A stretch of DNA of 64,000 nt from Opitutia bacterium (lineage in GTDB: Bacteria; Verrucomicrobiota; Verrucomicrobiia; Opitutales; Opitutaceae): positions 1 through 64,000 of the forward strand of contig CANJCM010000010.1 of assembly GCA_947472765.1 (NCBI GenBank), in the 5' to 3' direction. Position numbers and translations under genes: made by a program. Under the pieces are notes generated by a model. That model searched no databases. It saw only the letters and a program-made list of their open reading frames with translations, and was not told the DNA's origin. This document shows, piece after piece, positions 17,577 to 25,225 of the stretch (position 1 is its first letter; the number at the start of each line of letters is the position of its first letter).

Positions 17577-18418
17577 CTTTCGAGCTCGGCTCGAAACGCC
17601 TTCTCCTTCGATTCCACGTACGCTTTGTAGCCCGCGGGGTCGAAGAACGGGTTCGCGGCGCCCGGCTTCAACTTCGGAAATTTTTCCTGCATCCCGAAAT
17701 AGTCGCCGTGCGCTCCAAGAAAGAGATCGCAAGGCAGGGACTTCAGGATCTCGAAGGTCTTCGCGTAGTCGGTCGCGATGTTCGGATACTTCGGGTGGTT
17801 CACCAGCTTGTAGCCCTCGTTGACGTTCGGGCTGCCGATGATGACGGCATTGTAGGTCTTGCCGCCATCGGTCACGCGCATCGTCCAGGTCGTACAGCCA
17901 GGCGTGTGTCCGGGCGTCAGTCGGGCCACCAGCACCGCACCGCCCAGCCGGACTTCGTCGCCGTCGTGCAGCACGCGATCCACCTTTGTTGCGGGATAAT
18001 GCGTCGTCGGCACATGTCCGTAATTCGGATCCGAACGGCCACCAGTTTCGACGACGCTCACGTCCGGCTCCATCACGTGATACTTCGCGCCGGTGAGCTG
18101 TTTGATCATGGCGCTGCCGGCGTTGTGGTCCCAGTGGCCGTGGCTGATCAGGAGAATCTTGATGTCGGTGAACTTGAACCCGAGCTGCTCGACGCTCTGC
18201 CGAATCATCGGGACGTGTTCCTCGAGGTCCGAGTTGATCAGGATGTGCCCTTCGGGTGTCGTGATCAGGTAGTTCGCGAGCCCGCGCGTGCCGACGTAGT
18301 AGAGATTGTCGGCGATCTTGAATGGCGGAAACGGCTGGCTCCAATCCGAGCTCGATGGGGCGGCCGCCGTCGCCGCGTTTACGATCAGGGCGAAAAGAAA
18401 CGAGACGAGCAGCTTCAT
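17561..18418 (-). CDS. Subclass B3 metallo-beta-lactamase
   Basis: 285 residues with a signal peptide (about 1-19), hence periplasmic. Zinc ligands are complete for B3 enzymes: H93, H95, D97 and H98 in SHGHWDHNAG, H171 in TPGHTPGCTTW and H237 in GAHGDYFGM. The segments TGAKYHVMEPDVSVVETGG and IIGSPNVNEGYKL are typical of B3 enzymes rather than glyoxalases. It should hydrolyse beta-lactams, although chromosomal environmental members vary in strength. The 61-bp-upstream palindrome (18470-18506) is the nearest candidate control element. No AmpR-type regulator is adjacent. Confidence 0.87.
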   Translation of the reverse strand: MKLLVSFLFALIVNAATAAAPSSSDWSQPFPPFKIADNLYYVGTRGLANYLITTPEGHILINSDLEEHVPMIRQSVEQLGFKFTDIKILLISHGHWDHNAGSAMIKQLTGAKYHVMEPDVSVVETGGRSDPNYGHVPTTHYPATKVDRVLHDGDEVRLGGAVLVARLTPGHTPGCTTWTMRVTDGGKTYNAVIIGSPNVNEGYKLVNHPKYPNIATDYAKTFEILKSLPCDLFLGAHGDYFGMQEKFPKLKPGAANPFFDPAGYKAYVESKEKAFRAELERQSKK

Positions 18419-18469
18419 GGTGGCCGACGGAATACACGACGCCCGGCACGGTCAATGATCGGCCGCCAC

Positions 18470-18506
18470 CCCGGGTTCGTTGTCATCTAACAAATGACAA
18501 CCCGGG
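18470..18506. repeat. GTCAT palindrome, copy 3
   Basis: Arms CCCGGGTT and GTCAT pair with ATGAC and AACCCGGG around CTAACAA; four extra bases interrupt the left arm. A half copy (GTCATCTAAC) follows at 18536. Located between the divergent metallo-beta-lactamase and M20 peptidase genes. Confidence 0.55.
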
Positions 18507-18545
18507 CCTGCTCCGCTGGGAAAGGCGGCCGGCGCGTCATCTAAC

Positions 18546-18673
18546 ACCTGGATTCCGAAGTTAAACGGATTGGCGTGGCCCTGTCCGTGAGGACAGGGAC
18601 CTCTTGATCGCTTCGCCTCAAGCCGTCCCGCTGCTCACGCAGCGGGCTACAAAGCCAACTTAGGAATCCAGGT
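18546..18673. repeat. 128-bp element with terminal repeats and REP hairpins of families E and F
   Basis: The ends ACCTGGATTCCGAAG and its inverted copy match in 14 of 15 bases. Inside, REP E (18575-18598, +) is GTGG plus CCCTGTCC/GGACAGGG with loop GTGA. REP F (18627-18650, -) is CCCGCTGC/GCAGCGGG with loop TCAC and a CTAC foot. The first 53 bp match 25173-25225 (opposite strand) at 48 positions. It fills most of the 418-bp gap before the peptidase. Confidence 0.7.
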
Positions 18674-18798
18674 AATACGTGACGTGCAAGGTTTGGAGGT
18701 CAGCCGTGGGCATGGGCCGGGTAGACAGGGGCGCCAAGGATATCCCCGGCAGAAGAACGCGCATGGAAAGATGTCAGCTCGCGATTGCCGCCGCTCGG

Positions 18799-18833
18799 TT
18801 TCTTCCTTCCTCCTTCTTACTTCTTCCTTTCTC
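18799..18833 (+). repeat. Pyrimidine-rich tract repeat, copy 3
   Basis: A C/T tract ending four bases before the ATG at 18837, in the position of a ribosome-binding site. Strongly similar to the tract before 15669. Confidence 0.5.
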
Positions 18834-18836
18834 CCG

Positions 18837-19976
18837 ATGTCTCCCGTCCTCTCCACCCTCGCCGATCTCATCCGGATCAACAGCATCAACACCGCCTACG
18901 AGGACGGCACGTCCGAGGCCGGCGTGGCGGCGTACCTGAAGGAATTCTTCCAGCGCGAGGGCATCGAGACATTCGAGCAGGAAGTTTTCCCCGGTCGCTC
19001 CAATGTGATCGCGCGGCTGCCGGGAAAGAATTCCGCGCGGCGCGTCGTGCTCGAGGCCCATATGGACACGGTGTCCGTGAAGGGCATGACCATCCCGCCG
19101 TTCGAGCCAACGGTCAGCAATGGCCGGATGCATGGCCGCGGCTCGTGCGACACGAAAGCCGGGCTCGCCGGCATGGCGCACGCCCTCGTGGCGTTGAAAC
19201 GCGACGGGATTGTGCCGCCCTGCGAGATCTGGTTCGCCGCCGTCGTGGATGAGGAACACGCGTACCGCGGCGTGGTGAAGCTCTGCGAAGGTCTCACGGC
19301 CCATGCCTCCATCGTCGCCGAGCCGACCGAGCTCCGGCTCGTCGTCGCCACCAAGGGTGTCCTGCGCTGGCGGATCCACACCCACGGCAAATCTGCCCAC
19401 AGCTCGAAGCCGCATCTCGGCATCAACGCGATCGAGCACATGTCCCGGCTCATCCTCGCCCTTGAACCGGAGCATGCGTCGCTCTCGCAACACGTGCATC
19501 CGCTGCTCGGCCCCGCGACCGGCAACGTCGGCATCATCAAGGGCGGCGTGCAGGTGAACTTCGTCCCCGCTTCCTGCGTGATCGAAATCGATCGCCGGCT
19601 GCTCCCCGGCGATAACGTCCCGCAGATCTTCGCGCGCTATCAGACCCTGATTGACGAACTCGCCGCGCGACAGTCGGGCTTCCACGCGACGATCGAGCAG
19701 CCGCCCCTGCTCGTCGACGAGGCGCTCTCGACGGAAGTGAGCGAAGGCGTGGTCAAGACGGCGTCCGCCGTGCTGCGGGACGCCGGACTCGACGGCACGC
19801 CGGCCGGCGTTCCGTACGGCAGCGACGCCAGCAAGCTATCGCGGCAGGGCGTGCCCAGCATTGTGTTCGGCCCCGGCAGCATCGACCGCGCTCACGCCGC
19901 GGTCGAATACGTGGAGACGGATCAGGTGCTCCAGGCCTTCGAGTTCTACCGCGACTTTCTCAAGCGCTTTGAGTGA
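18837..19976 (+). CDS. M20-family metallopeptidase/deacylase (ArgE/DapE-like)
   Basis: 379 residues from the ATG at 18837; the frame continues upstream but through repeat DNA. Di-zinc site residues are all visible: H75 and D77 in LEAHMDTVS, D105 in GSCDTKAGL, E139/E140 in VVDEEHAYRG and E162 in AEPTEL. A dimerisation/lid domain follows, and the last His ligand is probably in GPGSIDRAHAAVEY. The family hydrolyses N-acyl amino acids or dipeptides in the cytoplasm. Its 3' end overlaps the convergent aminotransferase gene by 17 bp. Confidence 0.88.
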   Translation: MSPVLSTLADLIRINSINTAYEDGTSEAGVAAYLKEFFQREGIETFEQEVFPGRSNVIARLPGKNSARRVVLEAHMDTVSVKGMTIPPFEPTVSNGRMHGRGSCDTKAGLAGMAHALVALKRDGIVPPCEIWFAAVVDEEHAYRGVVKLCEGLTAHASIVAEPTELRLVVATKGVLRWRIHTHGKSAHSSKPHLGINAIEHMSRLILALEPEHASLSQHVHPLLGPATGNVGIIKGGVQVNFVPASCVIEIDRRLLPGDNVPQIFARYQTLIDELAARQSGFHATIEQPPLLVDEALSTEVSEGVVKTASAVLRDAGLDGTPAGVPYGSDASKLSRQGVPSIVFGPGSIDRAHAAVEYVETDQVLQAFEFYRDFLKRFE

Positions 19977-21096
19977 GCGCCCGGCCGAGCGTCGCGAGCA
20001 ATCGCTCGACGTCGGCGCTGGTATTGTAGCCGTGGAGCGAGACACGAATGCGTCCCGCCTGGTGCATGACGTGAATGTTGCCCTGCTCCAGCGCAGCATG
20101 GAGCGCCGGGGCACGCGGATGCTGGAAGGCGACGATTCCTGATGTGTAACCCGGCTGAGCGGGCGCCATCGGCGTGATCCCGAGTTCGCTGAGACCGCGA
20201 TGCACGGCGGCGACGAGCGGATCGGCATGGCGGGCGATCGCGGCGATTCCGATTTGTTCAAGATAACGCAGCGAGGCGTTGAGCGCGTAGAGTGCGGCGA
20301 AGCTCGGCATGCCGACGGCGAAGCTCGCCGCGCCCGACTTCGGCACGGCGCGTTCGAACCGATCCGCGGCGAACGCATTCTCCAGGTGATGCCAGCCGCC
20401 GGCGTGAGTGGTCAGCTCAGTGGCGCGTCCCGCCGGCACACCGACGATGCACCCGCCGTGCACGCCGAGGGTCCATTTGTGCGTGCTTGAGATCACGATG
20501 TCAGCGTCCCCGCAGTCTAGTTCGATCCGGCCGAAGGCCTGGGTGATGTCGACCGACAAAATCGCCCGCGGTGCGAGCTGGCGCACGGCATCGCGCAACG
20601 CCGGCCAGACCACGCGGTGGCCGTTGAGAAAACTCACGAGTGAGACCTGCACGAGGCGCGTCTTCGCGTTGAGCAGGGGCACGAGGTCCGCGATCGAGAG
20701 TTCGCCGCCGCGCGCACGCCAGAGTTGGACCCGAGGAGCCGCGGCCGCGCGGAGCCAGGTCGTCACTCCGGCGGGGAAATCGAGATCGGTAATCACGACT
20801 TCGTCCGACGGGGTGAGCTGCAGGGCACTCGCGAGGAGGTTGTACGCCTCGGAAGTGCAGGAGCAGAAACTGACCTCGTCGAGTTGCCGGCCCAGCAGCC
20901 GGGCGCTGACCTCCTGGCAGGCTTTCCAGGTCGCGTAGTGTTCGTCGCGTCCGCGCATCCCGCGCTGTTTGTGCTCCCAGTAGGCGGCCAGCGCTTCGCC
21001 GACGCACCTCGGAGGAATGCTTTCCGCGGCGGTGTTGAGATACGTCATGCCCTCGAGGGTGGGGAAGTCGCGGGCCCGGGTGGCGGAGGTGAGCAT
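19960..21096 (-). CDS. Class V aminotransferase (cysteine-desulfurase fold)
   Basis: 378 residues. The PLP lysine is K207 in SSTHKWTLG, with the ring-binding Asp in LSVDITQAFG (D183). The N-terminal MTYLNTAAESIPPR is typical of fold-type I class V enzymes. The Cys loop expected for SufS/IscS is not apparent, so a group II aminotransferase, kynureninase-like or isopenicillin-epimerase-like reaction is as likely as desulfuration. It is convergent with the M20 peptidase (17-bp overlap). An MFS permease gene follows upstream on the same strand after a REP-bearing gap. Confidence 0.8.
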   Translation of the reverse strand: MLTSATRARDFPTLEGMTYLNTAAESIPPRCVGEALAAYWEHKQRGMRGRDEHYATWKACQEVSARLLGRQLDEVSFCSCTSEAYNLLASALQLTPSDEVVITDLDFPAGVTTWLRAAAAPRVQLWRARGGELSIADLVPLLNAKTRLVQVSLVSFLNGHRVVWPALRDAVRQLAPRAILSVDITQAFGRIELDCGDADIVISSTHKWTLGVHGGCIVGVPAGRATELTTHAGGWHHLENAFAADRFERAVPKSGAASFAVGMPSFAALYALNASLRYLEQIGIAAIARHADPLVAAVHRGLSELGITPMAPAQPGYTSGIVAFQHPRAPALHAALEQGNIHVMHQAGRIRVSLHGYNTSADVERLLATLGRALTQSA

Positions 21097-21146
21097 GGCG
21101 GCGGAAAAGTAAGAATTAAGCAGGAGGAATTAAGAAAAAGCGGAGC

Positions 21147-21205
21147 GGGCGCGCAGAAGGCGCGCCCCTACGAAATCAGGGTAGGGGCGGGGCTCGTCCA
21201 CGCCC
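21147..21205. repeat. REP-type inverted pair, family A
   Basis: The - copy 21147-21171 has stem GGGCGCGC/GCGCGCCC, loop AGAAG and CTAC foot. The + copy 21181-21205 is GTAG plus GGGCGGGG/CCACGCCC (one mismatch), loop CTCGT. It ends 8 bp before the MFS stop codon, in the 116-bp gap to the aminotransferase gene. Confidence 0.8.
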
Positions 21206-21212
21206 GATTGCG

Positions 21213-22475
21213 TTACGTTCTTCCCGCGGTCCCGGTCGGCGTGGCGGAGGTCGGCGCCCAGGTCAGGGTTTCAATCTTCGGCACGAGGAGGACGTAGGCA
21301 AAAATTCCGGCGAGCAGCACCACCGACGCGGCGGCGAACGCGAGCAGATACGACTGCGTCTGGGTTACGATCCACCCGGTGAGCAGCGGCGAGACCACCC
21401 CGCCAAAATTGCCGATGCAGTTCTGGAGGCCGGTCCAATTGCCGGCGGCGCGGCGGCCGGCGAGCGATTGCGTGACAGCCCAGACGTTCGACGTGTAGAT
21501 GCCGAGCGAGGCGCAGGCGGCGACGAGCAGCGCCACCGAGAGAGAGGCGTTGGTCACGACGGCGGCGGGAAACATGAACACCGCGCAGAGCGAAAAGCCG
21601 GCGATGAGGAATCCCTTCCGGACCCGCGTCGGCGACATCCCTCCGCGAATCCAGCGGTCGGAGAGCCAGCCGCCGAAGGCCGTCGTTCCCGCCATCGCCC
21701 AGAAGGGCAGCGAGCCGAGCACCGCCATCGAGGAGAGCGAAAACCCGCGGGCGTCGACGAGGTACGAAGGCAGCCACGAGAGCAGGAAGTACCAGACGAA
21801 CCCGAGGCAGAACATCCCGAGCGACGTGCCCCACACTTCGCGGCGGCGCAGGAGTTCGAGGAGCGTGATGGCCGGTTCGGGCGGAGTCGTTGCAGCGGCA
21901 TCCACCCCCGGCCGGCCCTGTGACGGCACGAGCGCAATCCACGGGATGAGCCAGAAAAAGCTGGCAACACCGAGCACGAGGAAGAGTGCGCGCCAGCCGT
22001 ACTCCGCGACGACGAGTCCGCCGAGCAGCGTGCTCAAAGCCGGGCCGAGTTTGGATCCCGCATCGATCAAGCCGTTCGCGAGACCGCGCCGATCCTCGGG
22101 CAGATGTTCGGCGAGGATGCGCGAGGTCGCCGGGTACGCGACGCTTTCGCCGATGCCGAGTAGTAGCCGCAGCGCGAAGAAGGCGGCGAAGGTGGAGAAG
22201 AAACTCATCGCCAGCGTGGCGGCGGACCAGAGCACGAAGCCGCCCGCGTACACCCACTTCACGTCGTAGCGATCGACGAGCCAGCCCGAGACGAGTTGGA
22301 ACAGGGCGTAGCTCCAGAAAAACGCCGAGAACAGAAATCCCATCTGCGTCGGATTGAGCGCGTACTCGGCCGCGAGGGCCGGCTTCGCCACCGAGAGGCT
22401 GCCGCGGTCGAGGTAGTTGATGCCGATCGCGAGGACCAGCAGGACGACGAGCGTGGTGGGCTTGGCGCGACTCAT
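21213..22475 (-). CDS. MFS permease, anion:cation symporter (GudP/ExuT-like)
   Basis: 420 residues with about twelve hydrophobic helices. INYLDRGSLSVAKPAL in helix 1, DRYDVKWVYAGGFVLWS after helix 2 and the GIGESVAYPATSRI segment in helix 4 are characteristic of the ACS family, which takes up hexuronates, glucarate, sulfonates or other organic acids with cations. It could supply a carboxylate substrate to the cell, but no catabolic genes adjoin it. Start at 22475 (ATG). The upstream 509 bp contains two inverted-repeat elements. Confidence 0.82.
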   Translation of the reverse strand: MSRAKPTTLVVLLVLAIGINYLDRGSLSVAKPALAAEYALNPTQMGFLFSAFFWSYALFQLVSGWLVDRYDVKWVYAGGFVLWSAATLAMSFFSTFAAFFALRLLLGIGESVAYPATSRILAEHLPEDRRGLANGLIDAGSKLGPALSTLLGGLVVAEYGWRALFLVLGVASFFWLIPWIALVPSQGRPGVDAAATTPPEPAITLLELLRRREVWGTSLGMFCLGFVWYFLLSWLPSYLVDARGFSLSSMAVLGSLPFWAMAGTTAFGGWLSDRWIRGGMSPTRVRKGFLIAGFSLCAVFMFPAAVVTNASLSVALLVAACASLGIYTSNVWAVTQSLAGRRAAGNWTGLQNCIGNFGGVVSPLLTGWIVTQTQSYLLAFAAASVVLLAGIFAYVLLVPKIETLTWAPTSATPTGTAGRT

Positions 22476-22560
22476 GGGGTGGGTGGCGGACGCGGAAGTT
22501 GAAGGCCCGCCGAGCGGCGGTGCGAGCTTTGGTGTAGGAAACCAAGGTCCTAGCTGGATT

Positions 22561-22764
22561 GAGCCTGAAGCCAGGAACCCAGGAACCGAGCCGCGAGCCT
22601 TGAACAGGAAGACCGGGGAGATCGGAAAGAGAAGAGTCGGTACTCCGGCTCCGCTCGGTGCGCTCTGTGCACCCAGTGTAAAACCTCCGGAGATTTTTGA
22701 CCACGGAGTGTATCGAATGCGCAGAGTGGGAATTGCAGGTTCCTGACTTCCTGGTTTCAGGCTC
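22561..22764. repeat. Element with GAGCCTGAAGCCAGGAA ends, copy 1
   Basis: A 204-bp unit bounded by GAGCCTGAAGCCAGGAA (22561) and its inverted copy ending at 22764. The internal sequence (AGCCGCGAGC, GGGGAGATCGG, CTCCGGCTCC, CTCTGTGCAC blocks in order) is repeated in copy 2 at 22791-22944. Together they account for most of the 509-bp gap between the ABC exporter and the MFS genes. Confidence 0.6.
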
Positions 22765-22790
22765 CATCGAATGGATCGAGGCCGGCGTTT

Positions 22791-22944
22791 GAGCCCGAAG
22801 CCAGGAAGTCAGGAATCGAGCCGCGAGCTTGGAACAGGAAGGTCGGGGAGATCGGGAAGGAGGACTCTGCGCTCCGGCTCCACTCAGTGCACAGAATGCA
22901 CGGAACCGGAATGGGGTGTTTCCTCGCTTCCTGGATTCAGGCTC
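22791..22944. repeat. Element with GAGCCTGAAGCCAGGAA ends, copy 2
   Basis: A 154-bp unit in direct orientation behind copy 1, with the same terminal and internal blocks, shorter at its right side. Other single ends of this family occur at 5900, 11928, 12144 and 13226. Confidence 0.6.
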
Positions 22945-22984
22945 ACCCCCCGGATCGGTGGCTCGAGCCATGAGCTATGCGGCG

Positions 22985-24841
22985 CTACTTCTCGAGCGCC
23001 TGGCCGAACTGCAGCGAACTCAGGTGTCGGTAAAGGCCGTCGGGGCGCGCGGACAATTCGTCGTGCGTGCCGCTCTCGACGACACGACCGCCGTCGATCA
23101 CGGCGATGCGATTCGCGTCCCGGATCGTCGCCAGCCGGTGCGCGATGATGAAGGTCGTGCGTCCCTCCATCAGCCGATCGAGCGCGAGTTGCACGAGGCG
23201 CTCGCCTTCGCTGTCGAGGGAACTCGTTGCCTCGTCGAGGATGAGAATCGCGGGGTTCTTCAGGATGGCGCGGGCAATCGCCACGCGTTGCCGCTGGCCG
23301 CCGGAAAGCTTGATGCCACGATCGCCGACGAGTGTCGCGTAACCCTCGGGAAACGCGCGGATGAACTCGTCCGCATTCGCCAGCCGGGCGGCCTCGCGGA
23401 TCGCGGCGTCGTCCGCGCCGGGCCGGCCGTAACGGATGTTCTCGGCGATGGTGCCGCCGAAGAGCAGGACGTCCTGCGGCACGATCGCCATCTGTCCGCG
23501 GAGCCAGCCGAGCGGATAGCTGCCGGCGTCGCGACCGTCGATCAGCAGCCGGCCGGACTCGGGGGCGTAGAACCGGAGCAGCAGCGCCGTGATCGTGGAC
23601 TTGCCGGCGCCGCTGGGACCGACGAGCGCGATCCGTTCGCCGGGTTGTGCGGCGAGATTGAGATCGCGCAGCACCTGAATCTCCGGGCGTGACGGATAGC
23701 GGAAGTTGACGTGCTCGAAGGCGACCGCGCCCTGGAGTCGAGCCGGCAGGTCGAGGCGGGCGCGGGTGGCGGCATCCGGGTCCACGGCATTCTCGGCCGG
23801 CTCGCGCAACAGTTCCCTTACGCGCTGGGTCGCGCCGACGGTCTTCTGAATCTGGCTGAACAGCTCGGCTGACTGGCCCATCGCGCCGGCGACGAAGATG
23901 GTATAAAGCCCGAAGCGCGTCATCTGTCCGGCCGTGATGGTGCCGGCCTGCAACAGTCCCGCGCCGAACCAGAGCACGATCACGATGCCGCCGAACAGGG
24001 CGACGATGAAGAACGCGACGAACACCGCCCGCCAGCGCGCCGCGCTCAGGGCGGCCGCGAGCACGCGGCTGTTGGCCTGATGGTAGCGACCGAGCTCGAA
24101 CGCTTCATTGGCAAAGGCCTTCACACTCGCGATCGCCTGGAGCGTTTCCTCGACGATGGTGTTGGTGGCGGCGAGTTGATCCTGGGTCTCGCGCGAGTAG
24201 CGCCGCAGCCGCCGGCCGAAGAAAACCGCCGCGGCGATCAGGAAAGGCAGCGTGCCGAGCATGACGAGCGTCAGCCGGCCCGACGTGAGCGAGATCAGCG
24301 TGATGCCGCCGACGAGAAACAACGATTGCCGGCAGAGCTGCGGCAGCGCGTCGATCAATGCGCCCTCGATTTGGGCGATGTCGGTCGAGACGCGGCTGGT
24401 GAGTTCACCGACCCGCCGCTGGCCGAAGAACGCCATCGGCAGCGAAATCAGCCGGCCGTAGCAATCGCGCCGCAGATCGGCGAGGGCGCTCTGGCCGACG
24501 CGGTTGAAGGCGAGCGAACTGTTGAAGGAGCTGAGCGCCTGGAGCGTAACCGAGCCGGCGAGCAGCGCCGCGACCTGATTGAGCGTGAGTGCGCCGAGCA
24601 GCGGCACGACCGCGCCGCCGGGGCGCAGGGCCGCGTCAATCATCGCACCGGCGAGCAGCGGAAACGCGAGCCCGAGCGACGCGCTGACGAGCAACGTGGC
24701 GAGTCCGGAATAGAACCGCGTGCGGTACGGCCGCACATAGCCGTAGAGCGACAACGTCTCCCGCAGGCTTTCGCGGTTGAGCTTGGCCTTCGGTAGCCGG
24801 TCGAGGGCTTGATCTTCCGCGGAGGAATCGTGGCGCGCCAT
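22985..24841 (-). CDS. MsbA-like ABC exporter (fused membrane and ATPase domains)
   Basis: 618 residues from the ATG at 24841. The membrane domain (about residues 40-330) has six helices. The nucleotide-binding domain (375-605) contains Walker A GPSGAGKST, signature LSGGQRQR, Walker B ILILDEATSSLD and an H-loop in FIIAHRLAT. Length and order fit homodimeric lipid or multidrug exporters of the MsbA/BmrA type. Odd: the start codon and first five codons lie within a RAYT-derived fragment on the opposite strand (24825-24862), and no other ATG precedes the membrane domain. The original start may have been replaced. Confidence 0.9.
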   Translation of the reverse strand: MARHDSSAEDQALDRLPKAKLNRESLRETLSLYGYVRPYRTRFYSGLATLLVSASLGLAFPLLAGAMIDAALRPGGAVVPLLGALTLNQVAALLAGSVTLQALSSFNSSLAFNRVGQSALADLRRDCYGRLISLPMAFFGQRRVGELTSRVSTDIAQIEGALIDALPQLCRQSLFLVGGITLISLTSGRLTLVMLGTLPFLIAAAVFFGRRLRRYSRETQDQLAATNTIVEETLQAIASVKAFANEAFELGRYHQANSRVLAAALSAARWRAVFVAFFIVALFGGIVIVLWFGAGLLQAGTITAGQMTRFGLYTIFVAGAMGQSAELFSQIQKTVGATQRVRELLREPAENAVDPDAATRARLDLPARLQGAVAFEHVNFRYPSRPEIQVLRDLNLAAQPGERIALVGPSGAGKSTITALLLRFYAPESGRLLIDGRDAGSYPLGWLRGQMAIVPQDVLLFGGTIAENIRYGRPGADDAAIREAARLANADEFIRAFPEGYATLVGDRGIKLSGGQRQRVAIARAILKNPAILILDEATSSLDSEGERLVQLALDRLMEGRTTFIIAHRLATIRDANRIAVIDGGRVVESGTHDELSARPDGLYRHLSSLQFGQALEK

Positions 24842-24890
24842 GGTCGCAGAAGCTGTGCGGGCAGTCCGGAAACACAAGGGCGGCACTAGA
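24822..24890 (+). pseudogene. RAYT C-terminal fragment (transposase remnant)
   Basis: Read on the + strand, this stretch encodes EESWRAMVAEAVRAV followed by RKHKGGTR, matching ESWRAMVAEAVRA in the broken RAYT at 27.3 kb. 38 consecutive bases (24825-24862) are identical to 27325-27362. Only this tail of the gene is left here, and it is followed, as at 27.4 kb, by a family A REP pair. Confidence 0.65.
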
Positions 24891-25030
24891 GCAGATTAAA
24901 TCGAAGTGTAGCCGGTAAGACTTCGCGGGCGCGCACGAGGCGCGCCCCTACGATGCGACGTTGCAAGATCCGCTGTAGGGGCGTGGCTTGTCCACGCCCG
25001 CCGGCTACGCCATCTCTTAATCTGCCCTAG
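24886..25030. repeat. 145-bp element with CTAGAGCAGATTAA ends and family A REP pair
   Basis: Thirty-base terminal inverted repeats (24886-24915 and 25001-25030) match in 22 positions, including CTAG at the tip and GTAGCCGG at the inner edge. Between them lie REP A copies at 24927-24951 (-, stem GGGCGCGC/GCGCGCCC) and 24975-24999 (+, GTAG, stem GGGCGTGG/CCACGCCC). The same 30-bp end recurs at 58274-58303. Confidence 0.7.
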
Positions 25031-25172
25031 CCGACCGCTCGAGTCCATGATCGTCGCCCAATCCTCCAATCGGTTTTACAGGAGTCGATCTGAGTCGAGC
25101 CGAGTTCGATCGCGGCTTCTGCACGTCGGACAGATCGAGCTCGGGAGGGCCTTCGGCGTATCGATCGAGAAA

Positions 25173-25225
25173 TCCCTGTCCTCACGGACAGGGCCACGAC
25201 GAACCGTTTAACCTCGGAATTCAGG
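25173..25225 (-). repeat. Partial family E element
   Basis: A 53-bp block on the - strand matching 18547-18599 at 48 positions, including REP E (25174-25197; CCAC foot, stem CCCTGTCC/GGACAGGG). Its last five bases overlap the stop codon of the PEP-CTERM gene, so the repeat provides the TGA. With the 24886 element it explains most of the 379-bp gap 24842-25220. Confidence 0.7.

Noticed and set aside
21271-22971. A 566-codon - strand frame overlapping the MFS permease
   Set aside because: It is an out-of-frame reading of the permease gene and of repeat DNA upstream; the permease frame has the membrane helices.
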